Source: Marthasterias glacialis | Taxonomy: Eukaryota > Echinodermata > Asteroidea > Forcipulatida > Asteriidae | Length of the DNA stretch: 64,000 bases | Direction: 5' to 3' | Assembly (NCBI GenBank): GCA_911728455.2 | Contig: OU452227.1 | Coordinates: forward strand, 12,867,110-12,931,109 | Shown here: positions 36,601 through 44,832 of the stretch, one piece after another | How the letters are laid out: every line of letters starts with the position of its first letter | Position numbering within the stretch: position 1 is the first letter of the stretch | Program-made: the position numbers and the translations under genes | Notes under the pieces: generated by a model | The model's input: the letters and a program-made list of their open reading frames with translations, nothing else | The model's database searches: none | What the model was told of the DNA's origin: nothing

Positions 36601-39600
36601 AATGAATCTGTTTGTATTCTATCAAGTCAAGAGCACATCATCAACAGGAATCCTGTTTATTTAATAGCCCCTGTTGACATGTTGCAGTGAATATCATAGA
36701 ATTAACGTTGTTGGGTACGCACCATCCAGCCAAAATCAGTACAATTGCCTTAGCCAACGGTTCAACGCATAAAAAAAACAAAAACAAGAACACATTTAAG
36801 AACAAACAACTCACGGCAACTGCTTGTCGTAAATGGAAGACTCTTTTGATGCTGTCAAACATTTGAGTTCCTACAACAGACGGGCCAAAGAAAGCTGTAA
36901 ATATTAGGGGTTGAGGGTCTTTCTTTTGCTACCCTAGGTAATGAAGTTCTCATTGTTAACTTTAATCCAAAAGAAACTGCTGTAATTCATGCATTTTTTT
37001 GACTAAACTGGACTAACTTTTTTTGATTCTCAGGGGCATTGGCAGGGATTTCTGTATTACCAGGGATGCAATTTAGAAAAAACAAAATTAAACTATTGTT
37101 TAATTTTCGCACCGTAGCAATTTAAAAAGGAAACAAAGAACTACAATTTTATATGGTTGGTGGTTACTATCACAAACCCAGTGATCCTGTCTCTAAAATA
37201 TAATGCTTGGTTTACAAAAAATTATTTGTTGAGCATTTTAACTAATAAAATGAAATAATCTACAATTTTTGAATGAACCAATCTTTCATAAAAAGAAGAT
37301 GATTCTACAAAGTAATCATGTTGGATATAAAAAAATACATACAGATTCAAATTTGTTTTGAGATGTTTGTGGGTAATGCGTCAGAAATCTTCCTTGGTAA
37401 TAAAAAAACTTTTTTGTTTGTTTTCAAATATTGATCAGATTCTTGTATAAAAAAATGTAATAATTGTTGTCAGTTTTTCCTTTATTTCAGTTTACAAAAG
37501 AAAAATATGCCCATTGATTTTTTCCTTTTAGCAGACTGTGACTTTGTTAAAACCTAATTTAAACAACATTCACACATATCATAATCTCAATCAAAACAGT
37601 TAGAATTGAAAAGTAATTGGAGACTCTGAGAAAGCTTCAATTTTAAATCGGGGCACAATCTATGTTGCCATCTGTACTATGGTGACAGCACAGCACATTG
37701 AGCCAGAGGGCCAAGGTGAAATGTCTTTTGACCTCCATGCATCAAGTGATGATATGTCAAAGTCAACAAAAGTGATGTATGTATAAATAAAGTTAACAAT
37801 AAAAAACAACCCAAAACTTCTTTAATGATGGTCAGCTACATGTATGTTACCTCAATGGGTTTGGGCTAAATCGAAAGAAAATTGTTGATCAGTTACATGT
37901 ACCATAAAAATATGCCGCGTTAAGAGATTTGTTTGTTTTTAATTTGGGTTTTCATACTTCATAAATTTATCAAATGATGTTTTGGGGGGAATTTTGGATG
38001 GCAATGCTTGTGCATGAAAAAAATATTGGCTGATGTCAGTATGTATTTTGATTTGGGAACATACTGTTTACTTTTAGCCTGCTACTACTACTCGTACTAA
38101 ATTCCACAATCAATAATTTAAAACTTGTTCTTCATTTCTCCATTCAACTGCCACTTTATCATTCATTATTTAACTAAAAATAATATCTTATTTAGCATAT
38201 TAGCATGTTTTATTAAGTTTGCTTGTACTCCTAGAAGTTAGAACAATGAGGTTCTTACACCAACCTCATAGTCATAGTCATCCCATAGGTAACGATGTAG
38301 TAAGTATAAATTTCAATTTGCCTTACACCGATGAGACAAGCACTGTATACTCGGTGCTTTCGAGTCCTGTGGAAAAAATCCACAGGCAACTCTGGTGGGA
38401 TTCGAACCATCGACTCCCACATGACTAGAGCAGATGTCTTTAGACCACCGAGCACGCCTGGTGACGAGGGGCCAGTTCGAATCCAGTATTATTAGATAGA
38501 TGTTAATATTTGCATCGGGGAATGAATATAAATTTCAATTTGTCTTACACAAAGTAAGGCAAATTGAAATTTATATTCATTCCCCCGATGCAAATATTAA
38601 CATCTGATGTACAGTAGTAAGTCCAATACAAAACTCTTTGCCAGTCATATGTGCACTCAATGTGTTCTCTATATTCTCAGTGAGTGTTGCATTGTTGGTT
38701 GCATAAGGCCTGGCGAATGTCAGTCGTTTCGTACCCAGTGCACAATCACAATTACCACCTTGGGGAAAGGCTACCAATAGCATGCTACACGCCCTGAAGT
38801 AATTTGCGACGGTGATTCATAAATTTTAGCCTACTTTGACAGCATTTCCTCTGGAGAACTTTTCAAATTATACTTTCTCTTTCTGGTAATTTTTGTTTCT
38901 AAATATGTTAACAAAAGCTAGTCCCGCGATCGGCGAGCAAACTCATTTTCTAGAGGATTTCTGAGATTCAGCTCACCGCCTACTGTTGCGGGTTTACATG
39001 ACTGGCTTTATCTCCTTTTTGCAACATAATAATGACTTGGTACGAAACGACTTGGGTACGAAACGACCTGCTTTTAAGCCAGGCATGCTGTGGAGATCGA
39101 ATTTCATGAAAACACAGTAAACAGTCGTCGAACTGTTAATACTGATTTGATCATGATGTGCATTTCACTTCATCCGACAACTGTTGGCTAAGCTACAATG
39201 AAGCAAACTGGTATGATGCACGCAATGCTAGTCCACGATAACCAACACTACAGTTCATGTGTTGTGCATACAAAAACAGCCATATTTGTTTTCGAATGGC
39301 GATGTCAAATTAAGGATTCAGAAGTAGACCCAGTAAGTGGGGCACTGTACACCTTTTTTGAGATTTTGACATTATCGGTCGTACTAGCGCCCCAGTCTGT
39401 AATGTATGTGGGAACTCTGACGAAGTGGATTTACACGAATCTGACACTGTTTCCTAACAAAACGGATTGGGTCTCGCTGATTTTCCATTGGTCATGATTG
39501 GCCGAGCACGCAATCTACATAGCTGGTATCCTGCGTTGACTGCGCAAAACAACATGCAAGTCAGGGCATCAGCGAACACACAATCTATTTTGTTAACAGT

Positions 39601-41395
39601 AGTTGATGTCACGTCTTAGTATAGTTGCGATAATCGTAACCCTCCATCCTCCCAACGGTCGGAGACCGGAGGGTTACAAACCAAGACTGATATTATCGAT
39701 GGTATGGGCAGTTTTGACCAGTTTTTGCCAGACTCGTGATCAGATTCGTCCCTTTTTTCCACTTTCCAAAATCATGACAGACATTCTAAACACATGGAGT
39801 TGATCTTTATTGTATGACAACGTCATCTGGAACCCTTAAAACAACATCATGAAAATATTTGGCAGAAAAAACGACAAAAACTTACCAAAAGACTGACAGA
39901 ATATATCCGTAATCCATAGCGGGGCCAACTAGTGATTTTGAACGTCGCACTTGCTTGGCAACAACCAATCAGCGTGACCCAACCAAACACGCATCCGGAC
40001 GAGCCATGGCTGTCGTATGCGTATCGGCCATTCGATCCAGCTTGCAAACTCACCGCCTGTGTATGTAAGCACCGATCCCCGGACCGAGTGCGCAGCATGC
40101 AGGTTATGTATGAACATCGTGCGTGCACAAACTATACAGCTCGTAGTACCGTGTGCTGCTCCGTACCCCCACACAGCCAAACGCATGGCCGATACGCATA
40201 CGACAGCCATGGCTCGTCCGGATGCGTGTTTGGATGGGTCACGCTGATTGGTTGTTGCCAAGCAAGTGCGACGTTCAAAATCACTAGTTGGCCCCGCTAT
40301 GGATTATGGATATATTCTGTCAGTCTTTTGGGTAAGTTTTTGTCGTTTTTTCTGCCAAATATTTTCATGATGTTGTTTTAAGGGTTCCAGATGACGTTGT
40401 CATACAATAAAGATCAACTCCATGTGTTTAGAATGTCTGTCATGATTTTGGAAAGTGGAAAAAAAGGACGAATCTGATCACGAGTCTGGCAAAAACTGGT
40501 AAAAACTGCCCATACCATCGATAATATCAGTCTTGGTTCGTAACCCTCCGGTCTCCGACCGTCGGGAGGATGGAGGGTTACGATTATTGCAACTAGTCTT
40601 AGTAAAACGCAGATCATAACAAACTGCATTTTTAGCTTGCCTAAAAAATCATCGATCTGGAGGACAAAAAATAATCGTGAGTACAATTAAATGCATTTTA
40701 TTTCATCTTTAATATCTTGAGAAGCCAGCAGGCGATTTTTCAGCAATTATGTTGAGTAGGCCCTACTCTTTTGTAATTTTGACAATTTTTTTAAAAACGC
40801 TTCGTCATAGTTCCCACATACTTTACGGACTGGGGCGCTAGTACGACCGATAATGTCAAAACCTCAAAAAAAGGAGTGCAGTGCCCCAGCTACACTGGAT
40901 CTAATTCTGAAGGTAAGACTAAGAATTTAAACAAGAACCCTGGGTGTTCCAACTCAACAGGCCTATTTTAGTTTTAAGAGAGACAGGATGAACTGAATGC
41001 TAGACCCATTTAGGGACCCGTTTACATTTTAGTAACCACAACAGCCACATAAAAATTATCTTTGTTTTCTTTTTGTGCAAACCTTATTGATCAAGTTTTT
41101 ATTGTTCCTTACACAGAAATTTTAAACATAAATCGTTATCACACACAAGGGGGTACTTAAATTGGTTTGGTTTATTCCTTCCTCAATAAATTAATACCAA
41201 CTTGGTCTGATGATTCGCATACGGGCATAAGCCTACTTGGCAAAAAGAAAAAAATGGAAAAACGTTTGTGGTTCGACTTCGATAAAACCTTACAAAAATA
41301 TCCATAAAATGTGTTCCTTTCCCAATAAACTTACCGTTCCTGGTTGTACCCATCAGCTCGTCGAGCATTTTACGCATCTGCTCCTGGGCAGACAT
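21144..41395 (-). CDS. LUC7L: LUC7-like U1 snRNP splicing factor, whole gene (9 coding exons)
   Basis: Nine exons on the minus strand join in frame to 475 residues. LUC7 proteins bind U1 snRNP and help select 5' splice sites in the nucleus. The N-terminus MSAQEQMRKMLDELMG is the family signature. Zinc finger 1 is CCCH (C37, C45, C60, H64) and spans exons 2-3. Residues ~85-170 form an acidic and basic coiled coil. Zinc finger 2 is C2H2 (C191, C194, H210, H216) within LRVCEVCSAYLGL and RRLADHFGGKLHLG. The tail (~270-475) is RE/RS rich and ends EEGETGDSP. Vertebrate LUC7L and LUC7L2 are about 370-390 residues, so this RS tail is longer. All introns are GT-AG; intron 1 is 8.0 kb. It is the LUC7L/LUC7L2 type, not LUC7L3; the exact paralogue cannot be fixed. 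A pre-split orthologue is likely. Confidence 0.97.
21531..21660 (-). repeat. LUC7L: 30-bp coding minisatellite in the LUC7L RS domain
   Basis: Four near-identical 30-bp units, the core reading AGACCGAGAACGCCGACG then CTCACGATCCAG. Each encodes RDRERRRSRS. Units differ mainly at synonymous positions. A 30-bp unit preserves frame, so copy number can change without breaking the protein. Confidence 0.9.
21909..22457. mobile_element. piggyBac-like MITE, copy A (diverged)
   Basis: In LUC7L intron 8. The end sequences resemble TTAACCAGTTAATGCCGG and its inverse (here CAACTTGTTAA). Interior blocks shared with 34650-35210 include CTTTGTCCTTTTGTTC, AAGAAGAGGATTAC, TTTCTTTATGCCAGCAG and GGCTGGACGG. No transposase is present. 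Confidence 0.65.
23006..23092 (-). CDS. LUC7L: LUC7L coding exon 8
   Basis: 87 nt with acceptor TTTGTAG and donor AAG/GTGAG. It encodes residues 270-298 of the RS domain: an RSRSRSGSKSRRRRH run followed by SRSRSRSRDRRR. Enters and leaves in the same phase, so skipping it would keep the frame. Confidence 0.93.
23161..23617. mobile_element. MITE in LUC7L intron 7
   Basis: The left end TTAAAGGTCCCATGAA is mirrored by the right end TTCATGGGCCCTTTAA. The 457-bp body has no credible coding sequence. It occupies most of the 780-bp intron. Confidence 0.65.
23873..23991 (-). CDS. LUC7L: LUC7L coding exon 7
   Basis: 119 nt, acceptor GTTTCAG, donor CGCAG/GTCAGT. It encodes residues 231-270, starting TKVAEKKEAYEVERAERR and continuing as a K/E/R-rich helix (REKEREKERKERR). 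This is the charged linker between zinc finger 2 and the RS tail. Confidence 0.95.
24604..24734. mobile_element. short palindromic MITE, copy 1 (LUC7L intron 6)
   Basis: The left end CCAAATTTCATGGC is mirrored by the right end ACATGATATTGG. Interior GGCTTACC, CTGTAAAGCGCAT and GAATTCCACGGTAAGCAGAG match the copy at 62691-62803. Confidence 0.65.
25165..25565. repeat. ~140-bp tandem repeat, three units (LUC7L intron 6)
   Basis: Three successive units share TGACCTTGACATTTGACCT, GGAGTCCAAAAAC, CCAAGACCAATCCACACACC and AAGTTTGGAGTTGAT. A CACACACAGACACACAG tract follows at about 25590. The pattern looks like the 3' region of an old retroelement that has been tandemly repeated. Confidence 0.7.
25935..26111 (-). 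CDS. LUC7L: LUC7L coding exon 6 (zinc finger 2)
   Basis: 177 nt, acceptor CTGACAG, donor GAAG/GTTGGT. It encodes residues 172-230, starting EEYKNSMPASTYQQQ. It contains the C2H2 finger: C191, C194, H210 and H216. This is the most conserved exon of the family and identifies the gene on its own. Confidence 0.97.
26215..26411. mobile_element. LINE-like 3' tail with (AAAC)n microsatellite
   Basis: A 3'-end-like stretch (TTGTCGTACAAATGG then AAATAAAAC) runs directly into about 85 bp of tandem ACAA/AAAC. Non-LTR retrotransposon copies commonly end in such short tandem tails. It sits in LUC7L intron 5. No reverse transcriptase remains. Confidence 0.55.
27388..27436. repeat. 19-bp-arm hairpin (LUC7L intron 5)
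   Basis: Arms GTTTCTGAAACGGACGGTT and AACCGACCGTTTCAGAAAC are inverted copies with one mismatch around an 11-nt loop. It may be the centre of a decayed MITE. Confidence 0.75.
28100..28243 (-). CDS. LUC7L: LUC7L coding exon 5 (coiled coil)
   Basis: 144 nt, acceptor CTTTAG, donor CAGAG/GTGAG. It encodes residues 124-171, beginning ADRVHQIGEEIGKKLAEAEA and ending KKKKFEAE. Heptad-like, charged and helical, matching the LUC7 coiled coil. Confidence 0.96.
30546..30656 (-). CDS. LUC7L: LUC7L coding exon 4
   Basis: 111 nt, acceptor CTTGCAG, donor CCAAG/GTAGAG. It encodes residues 87-123, including AFIADCDHRTEIAKKRLAET, which is the conserved start of the family's helical region. Confidence 0.97.
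31912..32010 (-). CDS. LUC7L: LUC7L coding exon 3 (zinc finger 1, second half)
   Basis: 99 nt, phase 0 on both sides, donor GAT/GTAAGT. It encodes residues 54-86, starting RMDLGACNKIHDPALRADYE. It supplies C60 and H64 of the CCCH finger. Confidence 0.97.
32262..32691. mobile_element. MITE in LUC7L intron 2
   Basis: The left end ACTGATCCACTAAGCCCCGC is mirrored by the right end AGCAGGGCTTAATGGATCAGT. About 430 bp with no coding capacity. Confidence 0.7.
33239..33336 (-). CDS. LUC7L: LUC7L coding exon 2 (zinc finger 1, first half)
   Basis: 98 nt, acceptor TATTGTAG, donor GAACC/GTAAGT. It encodes residues 21-53, with VRFDSPRVCRAFLLNACPHT giving C37, C45 and H47. Exon 1 leaves one base of the first Gly codon, which this exon completes. 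Confidence 0.97.
34182..34333. mobile_element. 152-bp MITE, ATTCACCCTCCTACT ends
   Basis: The left end ATTCACCCTCCTACT is mirrored by AGTAGGAGGGTGAAT. A possible relative of the left end (ATTAACCCTCCTACT) occurs at 29768. Confidence 0.75.
34650..35210. mobile_element. piggyBac-like MITE, copy B (intact ends)
   Basis: It starts TTAACCAGCTGGCGCCAG and ends GGCGGCAACTGGTTAA, giving inverted ends flanked by TTAA on both sides, the piggyBac target. 561 bp without a transposase. The interior matches copy A block by block. Confidence 0.75.
35642..36451. mobile_element. piggyBac-like MITE, copy C with nested SINE
   Basis: It starts TTAACCAGTTAATGCCGG and ends CCGGCGCTAAGTGGTTAA: the cleanest ends of the family, with TTAA at both borders. 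Its 810-bp length exceeds the ~560-bp standard because a SINE (about 35925-36110, minus strand) has inserted. It lies 430 bp from copy B. Confidence 0.8.
35925..36110 (-). mobile_element. tRNA-derived SINE nested in copy C
   Basis: The minus strand reads GTCGTGGCCGAGTGGTCTAG (A-box-like, tRNA-Leu/Ser-type head), then GTGGGTTCGAGTCACGG (B box), then CACTTGTGTCCTTGAGCAAG. Its head is complete enough for pol III promotion. It is not called a tRNA gene because the acceptor stem and anticodon arm do not close and SINE body follows. Confidence 0.75.
38330..38480 (-). mobile_element. tRNA-like SINE head beside a hairpin
   Basis: On the minus strand GGCGTGCTCGGTGGTCTAAA precedes GATGGTTCGAATCCCACC, giving A-box-like and B-box-like blocks at tRNA spacing. 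A nearby AAATTTCAATTTGCCTTACAC (38305-38325) also occurs in the adjacent hairpin, so the two may form one composite element. Confidence 0.55.
38499..38604. repeat. 52-bp-arm hairpin
   Basis: Near-perfect inverted arms (38499-38550 and 38554-38604) with a 3-nt loop. The left arm starts GATGTTAATATTTGCATCGG and the right arm ends with its inverse. Transcribed in the LUC7L pre-mRNA it would form a long stem. Confidence 0.9.
39613..39621. repeat. 9-bp target duplication, left
   Basis: GTCTTAGTA, identical to 40596-40604 and immediately outside the inverted ends of the foldback element. Confidence 0.85.
39622..40595. mobile_element. 974-bp Mutator-like foldback transposon
   Basis: The arms 39622-40031 and 40185-40595 (~410 bp each) are inverted copies with only scattered mismatches, around a 153-bp loop. 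Termini TAGTTGCGATAATCG and CGATTATTGCAACTA are flanked by perfect 9-bp direct repeats GTCTTAGTA. Long inverted arms plus a 9-bp target duplication are typical of non-autonomous Mutator-like (MULE) elements. Each arm also carries its own small inverted repeat (GTAACCCTCC...GGAGGGTTAC) near the terminus. The open frames inside are mirror-image by-products of the palindrome, not genes. High arm identity suggests recent insertion or arm conversion. Confidence 0.85.
40596..40604. repeat. 9-bp target duplication, right
   Basis: GTCTTAGTA, identical to 39613-39621. Confidence 0.85.
41335..41395 (-). CDS. LUC7L: LUC7L coding exon 1 (start codon)
   Basis: ATG at 41395 (context GAAAATGTCT), donor AACG/GTAAGT at 41335/41334. 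It encodes MSAQEQMRKMLDELMGTTRN plus one base, the conserved LUC7 N-terminus, which fixes the start. Confidence 0.96.
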
Positions 41396-41488
41396 TTTCG
41401 GTTTGGTTGCAACAAACGGTCGCAGAATTTATTGACAAAACCTGAATGAAAAATACGACACAACAACGCGTTGGAAATCTTTGCTGAA

Positions 41489-41496
41489 TGACGTCA
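41489..41496. promoter_or_regulatory. perfect palindromic CRE, probable LUC7L promoter
   Basis: TGACGTCA about 95 bp upstream of the LUC7L start codon. CREB/ATF-type sites near transcription starts are common in housekeeping genes. No TATA box is evident. Start-site mapping is not possible from sequence alone. Confidence 0.45.
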
Positions 41497-43410
41497 TGAA
41501 AATTGCCTCGTTCTCAAATTTTCTATTTCGCAGGCAGGGATGCCCGCCCTAGAAATATTAACGGATTAGATAAGGTTAATTTATAGTAATTGCAAAGGTA
41601 TCTGAAGCAATAGTAACATTCTATTGGGTTTTGTTTTCGTTTTTGCTTAAATAATGTACTGGAATACTAATATATGCTGAAATACTTTTCTAACTATCGA
41701 CTTCAAGAAAAAAGGACCTTCACAAGGCTGCCTTTAGCCTTAAGAGCAAGGAGGAGTAGTCCCGTCGTAAACCTGGTTGTTGTACCCCGGTTTATCTTTC
41801 ATCATCGTCGCATGCCGTGCACGCACTGCGCGGGTTTTTCTGACCACGTTTTCTTGCGCTTACTAAGTTCTTATAGTTATTGACAATCAACTATTAAATT
41901 GAGAAAATATGATGTTTATGAGGTTATGTGTGCTCAAACTTATTGGTAAACTTATGATATGACAGCTGCGTCTCCTCCCACACTAACAGCAAACGCTTCT
42001 AAAATGGCAGCACGAAATAAGAGGATGTATGATTGAAAATGACAACTCTGGGCGGAGGTGTGATAATTCTGAAAACGGACTAGTATCGAAACGTCGAGTT
42101 TACACCTCCGTTTCACCTCATCAAACGTTCTTCGTCCACTTGTTGAGTTGGCAAAGAACTTTGTGTTGGGAAGGTATATCATGAGTTACAAAATTTAAAG
42201 TTCATGTGTGCTCCATTATTTTGGTGCTGCGATCGATGCAATTCCTATTACAACGTTTTCATTGTGTTTCCTTTTCAACGAAAGTGACTTTCCTAAACCC
42301 TTTCAGTAGGTTTATCAAACTCAGAAGCTATCAGGAAGAAAACAAGTCATTTGCAAAAGAGAGGACCTGAAAACTAAGCTTTGGACCTTAAAGCAAAGCG
42401 CAGTTAAAGTAACTTTTAAAAAGTTATGCCGGATCTAGACAAGAAAAACGAAAAAAGAAAAAAGCATGCTAATTAAAAAAAAAAAAAAATCACTCAGTGT
42501 ATACATACATGCCTATGAACAGGTACACATCGACACACGTAATTACAATTTCGATTACAACTTTTGTCGCCTGTCTGTTCGTTTAAACATGTCGTTTTGA
42601 TTTTACCAGGCCTCAGTTTCAGGCATGTCTACAATCAAACTTTCTCGTTACTATATGCTCAGACCTTTGATGACGTCATCATTACGTTACGTCATACCAA
42701 TTTCTTATTTCAGTTTATGAGCTAATAAACTGCCGCCTAAGTTCGAGCATGCAACCATGGACCATCGGGATGATTCTAGCATAGAGCAAGCTCAGTAACA
42801 TGACGGCCTGGGTCACGGCTGTTTACTAAGAGTAGCCGTGTGATTTGAAGGGGTCAAAGGAACCATAAGAAATTCCCTTTTATTAAGGCTACAGCCTGGA
42901 AGATAAGGCCTGAGATTTCCCAGAGCATTTTGTTTACTTTTAGTTCTGATTTTGGAACTTAAGATGAGGTCAAATTGGTATCATAATTATCAATGTAAAG
43001 TATAATAATGTAATGTAATTTCTTAAGAACTTTCCGATGAAGAGATTATAAAACACATTGCACAGTTCAGGATTTATGATTTTGTGAAATATAAAACCTT
43101 GAATCAATTTTGTATAATGTGATTCGACACCTGATGACGTCATCATGAAAGTTCCACCCATGTGACACTAGTCAAGTTTGTCCAATCAAATTGTGTCTGT
43201 CTTGTAAGGTATGAATGTTTGACGACAAGAAAAAGAAGAAGACTAAAAAACAAACAGTACAAAAACAATACAGTTGTTCGCAGTTGTTACAATACAGTTG
43301 TTACACCTAAAAACATTAATGCGGGGAGTGAATACCTGCGTCTATTCTCTTCCTCCATGGTTTGGTAGAGTAAAATCTTTATGCTCGAAAAGATCATGGC
43401 AAGCGTTAAA

Positions 43411-43476
43411 CTGGTTCCCGGTCCCTACATCGTTTTCGTTCTGACAGAAGAGACCGATGTAGGGACCGGGAACCAG
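43411..43476. repeat. 22-bp perfect-arm hairpin upstream of HELQ
   Basis: CTGGTTCCCGGTCCCTACAT plus CG at 43411-43432 is perfectly inverted at 43455-43476, with a 22-nt loop. GC-rich and isolated in AT-rich DNA. A miRNA-like precursor, a MITE core or an exapted element are all possible. Confidence 0.85.
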
Positions 43477-43609
43477 TCTAGGCAAGAGTAAATTTATAAC
43501 ACTAGAGGGCGGTGTTTAAAATTGTGGACAAGATTTTTAAAAACCTTCAGAGTCCTTCACGGTGCTAGCGCAACACTTTCTATGAGCCCGAAAACAATTG
43601 TGTTTTCCT

Positions 43610-43679
43610 GTAGTTTTCCGGTATTTTGCCGATGATTTCCGGTGTAAAATAATGTCATGAAGGACGTAAACAACTGATG
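43610..43679 (+). other. HELQ: probable HELQ 5' untranslated exon (3' part)
   Basis: A donor CTGATG/GTAAGA at 43679/43680 would splice to the acceptor TTTTCTATAG at 44254, just upstream of the HELQ start. Two ETS-like ACCGGAAA sites (minus strand, 43614-43622 and 43636-43643) lie in it, as in TATA-less promoters. It contains a six-codon upstream open frame starting ATGAAGGAC at 43657. The 5' limit is not visible. Confidence 0.35.
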
Positions 43680-43926
43680 GTAAGAATACAAATTACAAGT
43701 GTTGCAACTAGCATTTTTATTTTCTACCTCCATCCATGCAAATTGCTGTTTTGAAAGCCTAAGTCATATTTAAGTACAGTGTAAAGTGTCATTACCTGTG
43801 TCAATTTCCAAGTTTTCGTAAATCCATGGAGGTAGAAAATATTAATTTATTGATTATTATGTTTTGGTGGTAAATCAAAAGACAATTTGGCTGACGGACT
43901 TGGACAGCAGGGCCGTGGCGTGGGGT

Positions 43927-43945
43927 GGGGGGGGGGGGGGGGGGG
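43927..43945 (+). repeat. 19-G homopolymer
   Basis: An uninterrupted G run inside the probable first HELQ intron. It is prone to slippage and G-quadruplex formation and may be mis-sized in assembly. Confidence 0.9.
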
Positions 43946-44301
43946 AGCGGGGCGGCTGGCGGATTTTGACAGGCCTTCAGGCTGTCAAAGTCTGCCAGCC
44001 ATGCACACACAAGTGTTGTGCTGTGGTGGTAGTTTGTGCTATAACAACTAAAACAAGATTAATATTGGCAACTCAAAGACTGAAGCAGTCGGTTAGGTTG
44101 AAATTAATTGATTCTAATTCTTCATTTTAATTTCGGCAACTTTAATAAACTAATTTATGTTTCTGTTGTTAACATAGAACTGTAGAAGAACTCCAGATGA
44201 ACCCCATGTCTAAACTCATTAATTACACTTTTGTATTTATGTTGTTTTCTATAGGTGTACTGTACACATCTTTGCGTAGGATGGTGTGTCAGATCACAGG
44301 C

Positions 44302-44832
44302 ATGGAAAAATTGTCTGACGGACCTCAACGCAGAGTAGCAGCCAGAAAAAGAAACCTGAACATAAAGGGGGTTCAAACCTCGGCCAAGAAACTCAGGGCT
44401 TCAGAAACTCACCACACCCAGCTTGATGAGTTGACAATCCTTGATCCAGATGTTGTGTGCAGTACTAGCACATCCTTAACAAAACAACCATTACACTGTG
44501 AAGGGGTGTTTGTCTCAAGTCGTGTGGATGGGCTTGGGAAAGAATTGAGGAATTCTAGGCCAAGTCATGTTGCAAAGTCCACCTCAAAGATCACATGTGA
44601 AATTGCAACGATCCAACACAAGAGACCACTGTTCAGAGTGCTGACTAGTGATGACCAGGGCCAGGGGTGCAAGTCAGTCATCGATAAACCTCATGGGGAT
44701 ACAGAGCCGAACAGTCCCCTGATTTGGCCTGAGGAGGAGGAGGAGGTTTTTGGGAAGAATGTCCGTGAAATTGAGATGCCTTATTCTCAGAGCATACCAG
44801 CTCTAGCAAAAAGCAATGGTCTAAGTTCAGAG
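44302..44832 (+). CDS. HELQ: HELQ coding exon 1
   Basis: Acceptor TTTTCTATAG ends at 44254; ATG at 44302 (GGCATGG context); donor TCAGAG/GTACGT. It encodes residues 1-177: a basic start with RRVAARKRN, then a poorly conserved acidic/serine-rich region. ATGs at 44281 and, less likely, 44197 (inside the predicted intron) are alternatives. Confidence 0.85.

Larger units (their letters stand above)
39318..40910. repeat. outer inverted repeat enclosing the foldback element
   Basis: The left arm 39318-39426 and right arm 40800-40910 are inverted copies of about 110 bp; shared blocks include TTTTGACATTATCGGTCG and TACTAGCGCCCCAGT. The two stretches between outer and inner arms are not similar to each other, so the outer pair is a separate, older element or two independent insertions. 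Confidence 0.8.
33337..41334 (-). other. LUC7L: LUC7L intron 1 (8.0 kb), repeat-rich
   Basis: No coding exon of another gene is visible. It holds a MITE (34182-34333), two complete piggyBac-like MITEs (34650-35210 and 35642-36451), a SINE nested in the second, a tRNA-like element and a 52-bp-arm hairpin (38330-38604), and the 974-bp foldback element (39622-40595) with outer inverted arms at 39318-39426 and 40800-40910. The 36.5-38.2 kb part is AT-rich with nothing recognisable. Confidence 0.8.
41396..44254. other. intergenic region between divergent LUC7L and HELQ
   Basis: Head-to-head spacing of 2.9 kb between start codons. The LUC7L side has a CRE at 41489. The HELQ side has ETS-like sites and a probable untranslated exon near 43610-43679. 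Between them are a region at 42950-43160 resembling 19230-19460 (both ending CACCTGRTGACGTCATCATG), the hairpin at 43411-43476 and a 19-G run at 43927. No coding exon seen. Confidence 0.6.

Noticed and set aside
39932..40381. 149-codon open frame on the plus strand
   Set aside because: It lies inside the inverted-repeat foldback element and exists because both arms are mirror copies; no domain or splice support.
44197..44301. Upstream ATGs at 44197 and 44281 as the HELQ start
   Set aside because: 44197 precedes a good acceptor (TTTTCTATAG at 44254) and adds a hydrophobic stretch not expected in HELQ. 44281 is possible, but 44302 better fits the human N-terminal spacing; not fully excluded.
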